From Roseateles hydrophilus (lineage in GTDB: Bacteria > Pseudomonadota > Gammaproteobacteria > Burkholderiales > Burkholderiaceae_C), in the NCBI RefSeq assembly GCF_026712245.1, contig NZ_JAPPUY010000001.1, positions 62,001 through 126,000 on the forward strand: DNA of 64,000 nucleotides, written 5' to 3'. Both the position numbers and the translations under genes were made by a program. The notes beneath the pieces are model-generated. The model saw only the letters and a list, made by a program, of their open reading frames with translations, did not search any database and had not been told where the DNA came from. Positions 9,332 to 18,048 of the stretch are shown piece after piece. The first letter of the stretch is position 1. Every line of letters begins with the position of its first letter.

Positions 9332-11337
9332 AGCTGAACATGACCAAGCCATTCAAGCGCCGTCTGCCCCAGGCCCTGCTGCTGAGCGCGGCAGCCCTTG
9401 GCCTCGCCACGACCGCCGCTGCCGCGCCGCGCTGGATGGAGAAGCTGGATCGCGGCGCCGTCGCCGTGCCGGCGGCCGGCGGCGGCGTGCTCATCAGCTG
9501 GCGACTGCTGGCCACCGACGCGCCCAAGACGGCGTTCGACGTCTACCGCGACGGCACCCAGGTCAACGCCCAGCCGCTGAGCGGGGGCACCAACTTCGTC
9601 GACAAGGCCGGCACGCCGCAGTCGACCTATGTCGTCAAGAGCCGCGTCAACGGTCGCGAGGGCGATGCCAGCCCGCCCGTGCCGGTGTGGGAGCCGGGCT
9701 ACCTCAGCATCGCGCTGCAGCAGCCTGAGGGCGGCGTCACGCCCACCGGCGAGGCCTACACCTACTCGGCCCAGGAGGCCAGCGTGGCCGACCTGGACGG
9801 CGACGGCCGCTACGAGATCGTCCTGAAGTGGGACCCGACCAACGCCAAGGACAACGCCTTCCACGGCTACACCGGTCCGGTCATCCTCGATGCCTACAAG
9901 CTGGACGGCCAGCGCCTGTGGCGCATCAACCTCGGCAAGAACATCCGTGCCGGCGCGCACTACACGCAGTTCCAGGTGTATGACTACGACGGTGACGGCC
10001 GTGCCGAGCTGGCCGTGCGCACCAGCGACGGCACGGTGGACGGCACCGGCCGCGTGCTGGGCGATGCGAACGCCGATTGGCGCGAGGCCGATGGCGAGGT
10101 GCCGTCGACCGACCGCACTGGTGGCAAGCCGCAGCCCGAAGGCGGTTTCGTCGCGCCCTTGCAGGGCCGCATCCTGAAAGGCCCGGAGTTCCTGACCGTC
10201 TTCGACGGCCTGACCGGCAAGGCGCTGGCCAGCGAGCCCTACTGGCCGGCCCGCGATCCGCGCACCGATGCGCCGACCGCTGCGCAGATGAAGGAGGTCT
10301 GGGATGACGGCTACGCCAACCGCTCGGACCGCTTCCTCGCCGGCACCGCCTACCTGGACGGCGAGCGGCCCAGCATCATCATGGCGCGGGGCTACTACGG
10401 TCGCACGGCGCTGGCCGCCTGGGACTGGCGTGACGGCAAGCTGACCCGGCGCTGGACCTTTGACAGCGCAGCGCCCGGCAACGCCGCGTTTGGCGGCCAG
10501 GGCAACCACCAGCTCAGCGTGGCCGATGTGGACGGCGATGGCCGCGACGAGATCATCTACGGCGCCATGACCGTGGACGACAACGGCAAGGGGCTGTGGA
10601 GTGCCGGCCTGCTGCACGGTGATGCGATGGGTGTGGGCGATCTCGACCCCGCCAACCCTGGCCTGGAGAAGTTCGGCGTGCACGAGGTGGTGAGGCACAA
10701 CGGCGGCATCGGCGCCGCCATGCTGGACGCGCGCACGGGCAAGCTGCTGTGGAGCGCGCCGGCAACGCAGGACACCGGCCGCGGCGTGGCCGCCGACATC
10801 GACCCGCGCTTCCCCGGCGCCGAGGCCTGGGCCACCAACCAGGACGTGCTCTATACCGCGCAAGGCCAGCCCATCCCCGGCGTCAAGCGCCCGCGCGAGC
10901 AGAGCTTCCTGGTCTGGTGGGACGGCGACGAGCTGCGCGAACTGTTCGACCGCAACCGCATCAACAAGTGGGACTGGACGGCGGGCAAGTCCACCACGCT
11001 GCTGGAGGCCAGCGGCGTGGTGCACAGCAATGGCACGAAGAACGTGCCGGTCGTGTCGGCCGACCTGCTGGGCGACTGGCGCGAGGAGGTGGTCTGGCGC
11101 ACGCCCGACGAGAAGTTCCTGCGCATCTACACCACGCCCCATGCGACCGAGCGGCGCCTGGTCACGCTGATGCACGACGCGCAGTACCGCGTGGCCATCG
11201 CGTGGCAGAACACGGCCTACAACCAGCCGCCCTACCCGAGCTTCCAGCTGGGCCACGGCATGCAGGAGCCCGCTGTGCCGCAGATCGTCGTGCCAGCGGG
11301 CAAGGCGGCCGTGAACCAGGGCGCTGCCCGGCCATGA
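9328..11337 (+). CDS. Rhamnogalacturonan lyase, PL11 (copy 2)
   Basis: This 669-residue protein has a Sec signal peptide (about 1-32, ending TAAAAP). It is a paralogue of the PL11 at 4048-5895, sharing the order of EKLDRGAVAVP, DLDGDGRYEIVLKWDPTNAKDN, YDYDGDGRAELAVRTSDG, DVDGDGRDEIIYGAM and GDWREEVVWRTPDE. It differs by two insertions: about 20 residues after GDANADWRE (containing PSTDRTGGKPQPEG) and about 15 residues around DAPTAAQMKEVWDDGY. These may change the cleft and so endo/exo preference. The start is placed at ATG 9328, which overlaps the GH115 stop (ATGA); a GTG at 9313 would add five residues inside GH115. Confidence 0.92.
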   Translation: MKLNMTKPFKRRLPQALLLSAAALGLATTAAAAPRWMEKLDRGAVAVPAAGGGVLISWRLLATDAPKTAFDVYRDGTQVNAQPLSGGTNFVDKAGTPQSTYVVKSRVNGREGDASPPVPVWEPGYLSIALQQPEGGVTPTGEAYTYSAQEASVADLDGDGRYEIVLKWDPTNAKDNAFHGYTGPVILDAYKLDGQRLWRINLGKNIRAGAHYTQFQVYDYDGDGRAELAVRTSDGTVDGTGRVLGDANADWREADGEVPSTDRTGGKPQPEGGFVAPLQGRILKGPEFLTVFDGLTGKALASEPYWPARDPRTDAPTAAQMKEVWDDGYANRSDRFLAGTAYLDGERPSIIMARGYYGRTALAAWDWRDGKLTRRWTFDSAAPGNAAFGGQGNHQLSVADVDGDGRDEIIYGAMTVDDNGKGLWSAGLLHGDAMGVGDLDPANPGLEKFGVHEVVRHNGGIGAAMLDARTGKLLWSAPATQDTGRGVAADIDPRFPGAEAWATNQDVLYTAQGQPIPGVKRPREQSFLVWWDGDELRELFDRNRINKWDWTAGKSTTLLEASGVVHSNGTKNVPVVSADLLGDWREEVVWRTPDEKFLRIYTTPHATERRLVTLMHDAQYRVAIAWQNTAYNQPPYPSFQLGHGMQEPAVPQIVVPAGKAAVNQGAARP

Positions 11338-12314
11338 AGCGTGTGTCGTTGCTGTTGCTGTGGGCCTTGCTCGTCACCTCGGTCCACGCCCAAAACCCAC
11401 TCAAGCTCGGCCAAGACCTGCGCACCGCCGATCCGTCCGCCCATGTGTGGAAGGACGGTCGCCTGTGGCTCTACACCTCACACGACGAGGAATGCCAGGC
11501 CGACTTCCACATGAAGGACTGGTATGCCTTCTCGTCTACCGACCTGGTGAACTGGACGAACCACGGCGCCGTGCTGTCGGTGAAGGACCTGGCCTGGGCC
11601 AACGACTACGCCTGGGCGCCCGATGCGGCCTACAAGAACGGCAAGTACTACCTGGTCTTCCCGGCCGGCACCGGCATCAAGGACCGCCAGAACCCCAAGA
11701 ACAGCACCAAGTGGATGGGCATCGGCATCGCCGAAAGTGACAACCCCGCCGGCCCCTTCAAGGACATGATCGGCGCGCCGCTGTGGCGCAAGCCCTATGC
11801 GAACGACCCGGTGCTGTTCATCGACGACGACGGCCGCGCCTACCTCTACAGCCGCACCTCAGGAAAAAACTACCTCGTGGCCGAGATGGCCGACGACATG
11901 CGCAGCATCAAGGGCGAGCTGCAGCCGATGGACATGGGCGGCTATGAGCCGCCGATGGAGGGGCCGTGGGTGTTCAAGCGCAAGGGCCTCTACTACTTCA
12001 CGATGCCGGAGCACAACCGCATCCTGACTTACTACACCGCCACCTCGCCCACCGGCCCATGGACGTATCGCGGTGTTTTCATGGAGCAGGAGAACAACGC
12101 CAACAACCACCACTCCATCGTGGAGTACCAGGGCCAGTGGCTGCTGTTCTATCACCGCTGGCTGGACACACCCGGCGCGGCCTGTGCGAACAAGAAGCAG
12201 CGCCATGTGACGGCTGAATACCTGCACTTCAACAACGACGGGACGATCCGCAAGGTGGAGCGGACGCAGGACGGTGTCAACGACTTTTCCCGGCGGGTGC
12301 GCAGTGGGCGCTGA
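11334..12314 (+). CDS. GH43 family glycosidase (arabinofuranosidase/galactosidase type), exported
   Basis: This 326-residue protein has a Sec signal peptide (about 1-19, ending SVHAQ). It has the GH43 catalytic triad pattern: an early Asp in TADPSAHVW (D33), Asp in WAPDAAYKNGKYYLVF, and Glu in PPMEGPWVFKRKGLYYF. GH43 members release arabinose, xylose or galactose; the subfamily cannot be told by eye. Its ATG overlaps the PL11 stop (ATGA), making it the last gene of a five-gene run coupled by 4-bp overlaps from 4048. It converges with the mipA-like gene downstream. Confidence 0.87.
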   Translation: MKRVSLLLLWALLVTSVHAQNPLKLGQDLRTADPSAHVWKDGRLWLYTSHDEECQADFHMKDWYAFSSTDLVNWTNHGAVLSVKDLAWANDYAWAPDAAYKNGKYYLVFPAGTGIKDRQNPKNSTKWMGIGIAESDNPAGPFKDMIGAPLWRKPYANDPVLFIDDDGRAYLYSRTSGKNYLVAEMADDMRSIKGELQPMDMGGYEPPMEGPWVFKRKGLYYFTMPEHNRILTYYTATSPTGPWTYRGVFMEQENNANNHHSIVEYQGQWLLFYHRWLDTPGAACANKKQRHVTAEYLHFNNDGTIRKVERTQDGVNDFSRRVRSGR

Positions 12315-12342
12315 GGCTGCAGCTGGCGGATGCGAAGGCCCG

Positions 12343-12378
12343 TGCCGGGAAGCCACCCACCGGGGTGGAATCCCGGCA
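12343..12378. terminator. Interrupted hairpin between convergent genes (possible bidirectional terminator)
   Basis: The outer arms TGCCGGGA (12343-12350) and TCCCGGCA (12371-12378) and the inner arms CCACCC (12353-12358) and GGGTGG (12363-12368) pair perfectly around an ACCG loop, with one 2x2 internal loop. There is no T tract, so a role in termination is inferred only from its position between converging genes. Confidence 0.45.
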
Positions 12379-12425
12379 ACACCGCTGCCTGAAAGGCACC
12401 GTGGCGAGCCGCATCAGTCCGGCAT

Positions 12426-13190
12426 TCAGAACCGGTACAACCACCCCGCAAACACACTCGCCTGGTAGCGCCGCGCCACCAGCGGGCTGTTCTCCACCGG
12501 CCGGCCCAGCTTCAGGCCTGACAGGTCGGCGAACAGCATCTCGTTCTTGCCCGTCGCGTACGCCAGGCGCAGGCCGGCTTCGACCTGCGTGGCCGAGTCG
12601 CCGACGTAGACGGGCCGGCCCGTGAGGGCCTCGGTCGGGCGCACGCCGAAGTAGTAGTCCACGTACTTGCGGTCCACGCCGCGCAGTCCGGCGCGGGGCG
12701 TGACGGCAAGGTCGCCGAACTCGAATCGCTTCTCGTACTGCAGCGCGAAGACGCGGCCCTTGCTGTGGCCCAGCGCATCGGCGACGGCTTCCACGGACAG
12801 CTCGCCCAGCGGGCCGGCGTCCCAGATGGCGGCGCTGCCCAGCCACAGGCTTTCCTTGCGGCGCGCCATGCCGGCGAGGAAGGCTGAGTCCTTGGGCTTG
12901 TAGCCGTCGAAGCCGAAGCGCGTGCGCAGCCGCCAGCTCACCGGGCCGGTGTGGCCCAGCTTCACGTCCACGGTGGGCAGGGCCACGGACACCCAGCGGT
13001 TCTCGTAGATCAAGAGCGGCAGCACGCGGGTGCGGGTCTTCATGCCGCGGTAGGGCTCGCGCACCGCGCCGCCGCCCAGGCCGGCAATGGTCACCGAGTC
13101 GGGCGGCCCGGCCTCGGGCGGGGTGGCCTGGGCCAGCGCCGGCAGGGCCGTCATCAGCAAGGTGGCGAGAAGGGAGGTGCAGACATGCAT
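12426..13190 (-). CDS. MipA/OmpV family outer-membrane protein
   Basis: This 254-residue protein has a Sec signal peptide (about 1-21, ending LAQA). The rest is alternating beta-strand sequence with MipA/OmpV hallmarks: GGGAVREPYRGMKTRTRVLPLLIYEN near the mature N-terminus, YYFGVRPTEA in the middle, and a C-terminal strand ending AGWLYRF, with the terminal Phe expected of outer-membrane barrels. Members act as murein-scaffolding or small-solute outer-membrane proteins, and in many Proteobacteria sit next to a two-component system that controls them. Here the OmpR-type regulator is divergent, 138 bp away, with repeated motifs in the shared intergenic region. A link to pectin use is not evident. 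Confidence 0.85.
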   Translation of the reverse strand: MHVCTSLLATLLMTALPALAQATPPEAGPPDSVTIAGLGGGAVREPYRGMKTRTRVLPLLIYENRWVSVALPTVDVKLGHTGPVSWRLRTRFGFDGYKPKDSAFLAGMARRKESLWLGSAAIWDAGPLGELSVEAVADALGHSKGRVFALQYEKRFEFGDLAVTPRAGLRGVDRKYVDYYFGVRPTEALTGRPVYVGDSATQVEAGLRLAYATGKNEMLFADLSGLKLGRPVENSPLVARRYQASVFAGWLYRF

Positions 13191-13244
13191 GGGAGCGTCC
13201 TTGAAGGCGTGAGTCAGTCAACGCCGTGCAGGCTAGAAGCCACG

Positions 13245-13265
13245 ACTTAGCCAGGCCTTAGCCAG
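13245..13265. promoter_or_regulatory. Tandem TTAGCCAG repeat, candidate response-regulator operator
   Basis: TTAGCCAG occurs at 13247-13254 and again at 13258-13265, an exact 11-bp period, which is the geometry OmpR/PmrA/QseB-type dimers use on DNA. It lies between the divergent mipA-like gene and the response regulator. A related pair of TTAAG motifs sits just upstream of the regulator at 13301-13305 and 13315-13319. Binding by the adjacent regulator is inferred. Confidence 0.5.
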
Positions 13266-13328
13266 CGCAGCGACGGCGGGCCGGGCATCCTCACGAAGCC
13301 TTAAGTCAGCCCGATTAAGCTGCCGCGC

Positions 13329-14003
13329 ATGCGCGCACTGCTGGTGGAAGACGACGAGATGATCGGCAACAGCCTGACCCAGGCGCTGGCACGGGCCGGC
13401 TGGTCGGTGGACTGGGTGCGTGACGGCGAACCGGCCCGTGCCGCGCTCACTGATGGCGGCTACGCCTGCGTGCTGCTGGACCTGGGGCTGCCGCGGCTGG
13501 ACGGCCTGGCCCTGCTGCGCCTGCTGCGCGGGCGCGGCGAGTTGACGCCGGTGCTGGTGCTGACCGCGCGCGACGGTGTGGAGGACCGCATCGCCGGCTT
13601 GGACCTCGGTGCCGACGACTACCTCGTGAAGCCCTTCGAACTGGGCGAGCTGCTGGCCCGCATGCGCGCGCTGCTGCGCCGCGCCAGCGGTGCCGCGCAA
13701 TCCCTGCTGGGCGTGGGCGCCGCGCTGCAGCTGGACCTCAACACCCGTGAGGCCCTGCGCGGCGGCCAGCGCGAGGCGCTGACGGCGCGGGAGTTCGCGC
13801 TGCTGCGAGCCTTGCTGGAGCGGCCTGGCGCCATCCTGTCGCGCGAGCAGCTGGAGCAGCGCATCTACGGCTGGGGCGAGGAGGTGGGCAGCAACATGAT
13901 CGACGTGCTCATCCACGGCATGCGCCGCAAGCTCGGGGCCGACGCCATCCGCAACGTGCGCGGCCTGGGCTGGCGCGTCGCGCTGGCCGACGCCGCTGCA
14001 TGA
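13329..14003 (+). CDS. OmpR-family response regulator (QseB/PmrA-like)
   Basis: This 224-residue protein has a receiver domain (1-115): acidic pair EDD at 7-9, phospho-acceptor D51 in LLDLGLPRLDG, and the conserved Lys in DDYLVKPF. A winged-helix DNA-binding domain follows (about 125-220) with LTAREFALLRALLE, SREQLEQRIYGW, IDVLIHGMRRKLG and VRGLGWRV, typical of the QseB/PmrA/TctD branch. It overlaps the kinase gene by ATGA, so the two are one operon. The divergent MipA-like gene and the 11-bp-spaced repeats between them suggest it controls mipA and itself. Confidence 0.93.
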   Translation: MRALLVEDDEMIGNSLTQALARAGWSVDWVRDGEPARAALTDGGYACVLLDLGLPRLDGLALLRLLRGRGELTPVLVLTARDGVEDRIAGLDLGADDYLVKPFELGELLARMRALLRRASGAAQSLLGVGAALQLDLNTREALRGGQREALTAREFALLRALLERPGAILSREQLEQRIYGWGEEVGSNMIDVLIHGMRRKLGADAIRNVRGLGWRVALADAAA

Positions 14004-15337
14004 CGCGCCGCCGCCTGCGCCCGGGCTGGCCGCGCTCGCTGCAGGGGCAGCTGGTGCTGTGGCTGCTGCCGCTGCAGCTGCTGATGACCGGCGGGCTGGC
14101 CTGGCTGTTCGCCGACAGTTACGCCGTCACGGTGTTCGAGTTCATGGACGGGCAGATGCAGGCATTGGCCCGCTCCCACGCGGCGCGCAGCTGCGCCAGC
14201 CTGGACCTGCCGGTGTCGCCGCAGCCGGAGCAGGAGGTGCATGAGGGCGGGCAGTTCGTCGTGCAGATCTGGTGCGCGCAAGACCCGGCACGCCATGTCA
14301 GCGACCTGCCATCGCTGGCCTTGCCCTTGCACCCCGGCGCCGGCTGGCACGAGGTGCAGGCGAGCGGCTCGCCCTGGCATGTGTACACGGCGGCGGCGAG
14401 TGGCAGCGAGGTGCGCGTGCAGGTGGCCCAGAGCCTGGTGTTCCGTCAGCGCGAGGTGGGCGCGCGCACATTCCTGGCCAGCCTGGTGGGCTTGCTGTTG
14501 CTGCCCATCTCGGTGATGGTGACCGTGCGCGTGGTGGGCCGTACCTCGCGCCGGCTGGAGCAGTCGGCCCAGCAGCTGGCGCGGCGCGATGAACACAGCG
14601 GCGCGGTGGCCGAGCTGCAGGTGCCCTGCGAGATCGAGCCGTTGGTGCAGGCCTTCGAGGGCGTGCTGGCGCGGCTGCGCGGCGCGCTGGCCTCGCAGCG
14701 GCGCTTCGTGCAGGACGCGGCCCACGAGCTGCGCACGCCGCTGACGGCACTCAGCCTGCAGCTGGAGAACCTGCGCCCCCATCTGCAGTCGGCCGGCAGT
14801 GAGTTCGAGCAGCTGCAGCAGGGCATGCGCCGCGCCAGCCACCTGCTGGACCAGATGCTCAGCCTGTCACGGCAAGACCTGGCGCCCAGCCTGCCGCTGC
14901 AGCCGCTGGACCTGCGCGAGCTGCTGCGCGCCAGCATCGCATTGGGCCTGGCCGAGGCCGACCGGCGCGGCGTGGAGATGGGCTTTGTCGATGCCGCCGA
15001 CGGCGCCGTGGTGCTGCCCGCCGTGGAGGGCGACCTGCGCAGCCTGTTCGACAACCTCATCAGCAATGCGCTGCGCCACACGCCACCGGGCGGCGAGGTG
15101 GAGCTGAGGCTGACGCCGCAGTGGGTGGACATCATCGACAGCGGCCCGGGCCTGCCCGAGGCCATGCGCGAGCGCGTGTTCGACCGCTTCTTCCGCATGC
15201 CCGACGCACCGCCCGGCGGCAGTGGCCTGGGCCTGGCGATTGCGCGGCAGGCGGGCTTGCGGCACGGGCTGCGCATCGAGCTGCGCGCCCGGGACGACGG
15301 GCAGACCGGGCTGCTCGCCCGGGTGCATCTGCCCTAA
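14000..15337 (+). CDS. Two-component sensor histidine kinase
   Basis: This 445-residue membrane protein has TM1 at about 17-37, a periplasmic sensor segment of about 120 residues, and TM2 at about 158-178. A HAMP-like linker leads to the HisKA motif FVQDAAHELRTPLTA (phospho-acceptor H242), the N-box DNLISNALRHTPPGG, G1 DSGPGLPE and G2 GGSGLGLAIARQ. It is the partner of the response regulator with which it shares an ATGA overlap. The small sensor domain has no recognisable ligand fold; the QseC/PmrB class is the nearest match. The stimulus is unknown. Confidence 0.93.
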   Translation: MTRRRLRPGWPRSLQGQLVLWLLPLQLLMTGGLAWLFADSYAVTVFEFMDGQMQALARSHAARSCASLDLPVSPQPEQEVHEGGQFVVQIWCAQDPARHVSDLPSLALPLHPGAGWHEVQASGSPWHVYTAAASGSEVRVQVAQSLVFRQREVGARTFLASLVGLLLLPISVMVTVRVVGRTSRRLEQSAQQLARRDEHSGAVAELQVPCEIEPLVQAFEGVLARLRGALASQRRFVQDAAHELRTPLTALSLQLENLRPHLQSAGSEFEQLQQGMRRASHLLDQMLSLSRQDLAPSLPLQPLDLRELLRASIALGLAEADRRGVEMGFVDAADGAVVLPAVEGDLRSLFDNLISNALRHTPPGGEVELRLTPQWVDIIDSGPGLPEAMRERVFDRFFRMPDAPPGGSGLGLAIARQAGLRHGLRIELRARDDGQTGLLARVHLP

Positions 15338-15372
15338 GTCCAGATTCATTCATGCCGCCTAGATTGAGCGGC

Positions 15373-16029
15373 ATGAAGACCTCCTCACCTGCTCATCCCA
15401 TCCGCCTGGCCGCCTACGAGCTGCTGCTGGTGTTGTCCGTGCTCACCGGCGTGATGGCGCTGCGCTATGCGCTGCCGGGCCAGCCCTTCGCGCCGCCGCT
15501 GCCCAATCTGACGCTGCAGCGCGAGTTGCTGGTGCTGCATGCGGTGGCCGGTGGCCTGGCGCTGATGCTGGGGCCGTGGCAGTTCTCGACACGCTTGCGC
15601 CAGCGCCGCCCGCAGCTGCACCGTGCGCTGGGCTGGGCCTATGCGGCCTGCCTGCTGCTGGGCGGGCTGGCGGCGCTGCCGCTGGCCGCGCAGTCCGACG
15701 GCGGCCCCATCGCGCAGTGGGGCTTCGGGCTGCTGGGTGGGCTGTGGCTGGCGAGCACGGCCGTCGCGCTGATCCACATCCGCGCCCGTCGCATCGCCCA
15801 GCACCGCCGCTGGATGCTGCGCAGCTTCGCGCTGACGGCTGGCGGCATCACGCTGCGGCTGCAGATCGTGGCGGGCAACTTGGCTGGCCTGCCCATCGAG
15901 GCCTACTACACGGCCCTGGCCTGGACGTCGTGGCTGCCGCAGGCGCTGTGGCTGGAGTGGTGGTTGCACCGTCCCGCGCCTGGCGCGCGCACGGGCGATG
16001 CCTGGGCCGAGACCCGCATCGACGCCTAG
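15373..16029 (+). CDS. DUF2306 family membrane protein
   Basis: This protein of about 218 residues has four or more hydrophobic helices (YELLLVLSVLTGVMAL, LLVLHAVAGGLALMLGPW, GWAYAACLLLGGLAAL, FGLLGGLWLASTAVALIHI). It carries the conserved HRALGWAY and HRRWMLRSFALT segments with His/Arg residues characteristic of DUF2306. Function is unknown; members resemble small cytochrome-b-like four-helix proteins. The ATG at 15373 (MKTSSP) is preferred; an ATG at 15352 would add seven residues, and neither has a strong ribosome-binding site. It follows the kinase by 35 bp and may share its transcript. Its stop codon shares the bases CTAG with the stop of the convergent PL1 gene. Confidence 0.75.
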   Translation: MKTSSPAHPIRLAAYELLLVLSVLTGVMALRYALPGQPFAPPLPNLTLQRELLVLHAVAGGLALMLGPWQFSTRLRQRRPQLHRALGWAYAACLLLGGLAALPLAAQSDGGPIAQWGFGLLGGLWLASTAVALIHIRARRIAQHRRWMLRSFALTAGGITLRLQIVAGNLAGLPIEAYYTALAWTSWLPQALWLEWWLHRPAPGARTGDAWAETRIDA

Positions 16030-17852
16030 TGGCAGGTCTCGTCCACGCCGATCAGTGCGTGGTCGTCGAAGCGCCAGACGCCTGCCACCTTCCTGAACAG
16101 ATAGCTGTGCGCCTGCGGGTTTTTGCGGAACAGGTCGTGGTGGATGGCGGTGAACGACAGCCGGTCGTCGCCGCAGACCTGCCAGCCGCCAACGCGTGCA
16201 ACGCCCAGCCGTTGGCTCTGCCTGCTCATTGGCAACTGGCGCAGCACGCTGCGGCCGTGCTCGGTCAGCACCTCGCGGCTGACGCTGTTCGGCAGATCCA
16301 CGTAGCTGCCGGCCACCAGCAACCGCATGATGGGCGTGATGGCCTCGGCTATCACGCGGGCCTCATGGGCCGTCGTGATGGACGAGGTGTCCAGCGCCTG
16401 CTTGGCCTTGCGGAAAGGCTCCTGCGCCACGAAGGACAGGTCGGGCCGCGGCTCGGCCGCCGTGGCGCCGGGCAGGTGGGCCACCAGGCCGTTCAGATAG
16501 CGCTCCAGCGCCGTGTAGCCGGTGGCGGGGTCCACGCGCGCGGCGTCTGACGCGTTGCGCGGGTTCAGGCCTTGCTGCGTTTCCCACGCATCCGGCATGC
16601 CGTCGCCGTCGCTGTCCAGCGGTGCGGGCCGGCTCTGCAGCACCGGCCAGCCGCCCACCTCGGTCTGGCTGTTGATGAGCGTGCCGCGGCGCTGGCGCAC
16701 GTCTTCGATGATGCGCAGGTCCACCGCGTCGCGCACCAGCGAGGCGCCCACGCCGTCCAGTACCCGCGCCAGCGTCCGGTTGGGCGCCTCGACCGTGACC
16801 GGCGCCAGGCGGAAGGGGCCCGGCTGCTGGTAGCCCAGCGGCAGGCCGGCGGGCAGGTGGCCCTTGTGGGCGCGCACCAGCGCCCACGGGTCGGCTGGCA
16901 ACTGGCCGTCCATGCTGTTCCACGCGAAGAAGGCGCTGGCGCCGGGGTTGCTCTCCTCGAACGCGAACGCGCCCTTGGAGCTGGGCCCGCGCAGGTAGAC
17001 GTTGCCGACGAAGTTGTAGCTGGCGCGCTCGCCATGGCGGTCCAGGTTGTAGCCCGAGCGCTCGGTGCCCCAGTTGTAGAACACGTTGGCGCGCAGGTCG
17101 TAGAAGCCGCCCAGCTTGTCCTTGTCCGGCGTGAGGTAGTTGCCTGGGCGAGGCATGCGGTCCTGATGGTGGGCCCAGAGGTTGTGGTGCAGGGACAGCC
17201 GCGTGCCGTGTGCGCCGCGCAGCAGGCTGCCGAAACCGTGGCAAGCGCCCTTCTTGGCGGTGTTGCAGTTCAGCGATTCGCCAATCAGGCTCCACTGCAC
17301 GGTGACGTGCTGGTAGGCCGGCCGGCCCAGGTCCGGCCGCGCGACCGAGACCGACAGCGACTCGTCGCTGGACCAACTGGTGGACACATGATCCAGGATG
17401 ATGCGCTGGCCCGAGCCGACGCTGATCGCGTCGTCGTCCGCGTTGGCCTCGTCTCCCAGCCGTGAGCGGATGAAGCGCACGACGACATCGTCCGCGTCGA
17501 TCATCAGCGGATGGTCGCGCAGCGTGATGCCGTCGCCCGGCGCGGTCTGGCCGGCGATGGTGATGCGGCTTTCGGTGATGCGCAGCGGCTTCCTCAGCGC
17601 GATGGTGCCGGACACGGCGAACACGACGGTGCGCGGGCCGCTGGCCTCGACGGCGGCGCGCAGCGAGCCCGGGCCGTCGTCGGCCAGCGTCGTCACGTAG
17701 ATCGCCCGGCCGCCGCGGCCGCCGACGGAGATCGCGCCTTCGCCCTCGGCACCGGGGAAGGCGGGTGGCGTGAGCTGTGGCGATGAGGGTGTCGCGCAGG
17801 CGGCGAGCAGACAAGCCATGGCCAGCGAGATGAGCGGAGCGTGTTTGCGCAT
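16026..17852 (-). CDS. PL1-type pectate lyase-like lipoprotein with extra C-terminal domain
   Basis: This 608-residue protein starts MRKHAPLISLAMACLLAAC, a lipoprotein signal with the lipid Cys near residue 19. A right-handed beta-helix domain (about 30-400) carries pectate-lyase family 1 features: PAFPGAEGEGA, RTVVFAVSGTI, LDHVSTSWSSDESLSV, and HHNLWAHHQDRMPRPG, whose Arg is the expected catalytic base. A DSDGDGMPDAWE calcium-loop motif of the thrombospondin-3 type follows. The last 140 or so residues (from about LSFVAQEPF) match no family I recognise. The frame is open to 18143, but the signal peptide fixes the start at 17852. Predicted role: cleavage of homogalacturonan at the cell surface. 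Confidence 0.85.
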   Translation of the reverse strand: MRKHAPLISLAMACLLAACATPSSPQLTPPAFPGAEGEGAISVGGRGGRAIYVTTLADDGPGSLRAAVEASGPRTVVFAVSGTIALRKPLRITESRITIAGQTAPGDGITLRDHPLMIDADDVVVRFIRSRLGDEANADDDAISVGSGQRIILDHVSTSWSSDESLSVSVARPDLGRPAYQHVTVQWSLIGESLNCNTAKKGACHGFGSLLRGAHGTRLSLHHNLWAHHQDRMPRPGNYLTPDKDKLGGFYDLRANVFYNWGTERSGYNLDRHGERASYNFVGNVYLRGPSSKGAFAFEESNPGASAFFAWNSMDGQLPADPWALVRAHKGHLPAGLPLGYQQPGPFRLAPVTVEAPNRTLARVLDGVGASLVRDAVDLRIIEDVRQRRGTLINSQTEVGGWPVLQSRPAPLDSDGDGMPDAWETQQGLNPRNASDAARVDPATGYTALERYLNGLVAHLPGATAAEPRPDLSFVAQEPFRKAKQALDTSSITTAHEARVIAEAITPIMRLLVAGSYVDLPNSVSREVLTEHGRSVLRQLPMSRQSQRLGVARVGGWQVCGDDRLSFTAIHHDLFRKNPQAHSYLFRKVAGVWRFDDHALIGVDETCH

Positions 17853-18048
17853 GTGGGTGTCTATCGAGGTGCGGGCAGCCGCTGGTCCAGTGGGGCACGG
17901 TGCGCGCCATCCTTGCGGTGCGTGCCGCCGTTTGCTTGCGCGATCTTGGCGAGCTGCAGGCCGAGACCTCATCAATCCGGCGACGTGGCCTGGGGCGGTC
18001 AGGATGCTGCTGCGGGCATAGTTCGTCTGGACAGGGGGACTCAAGACA

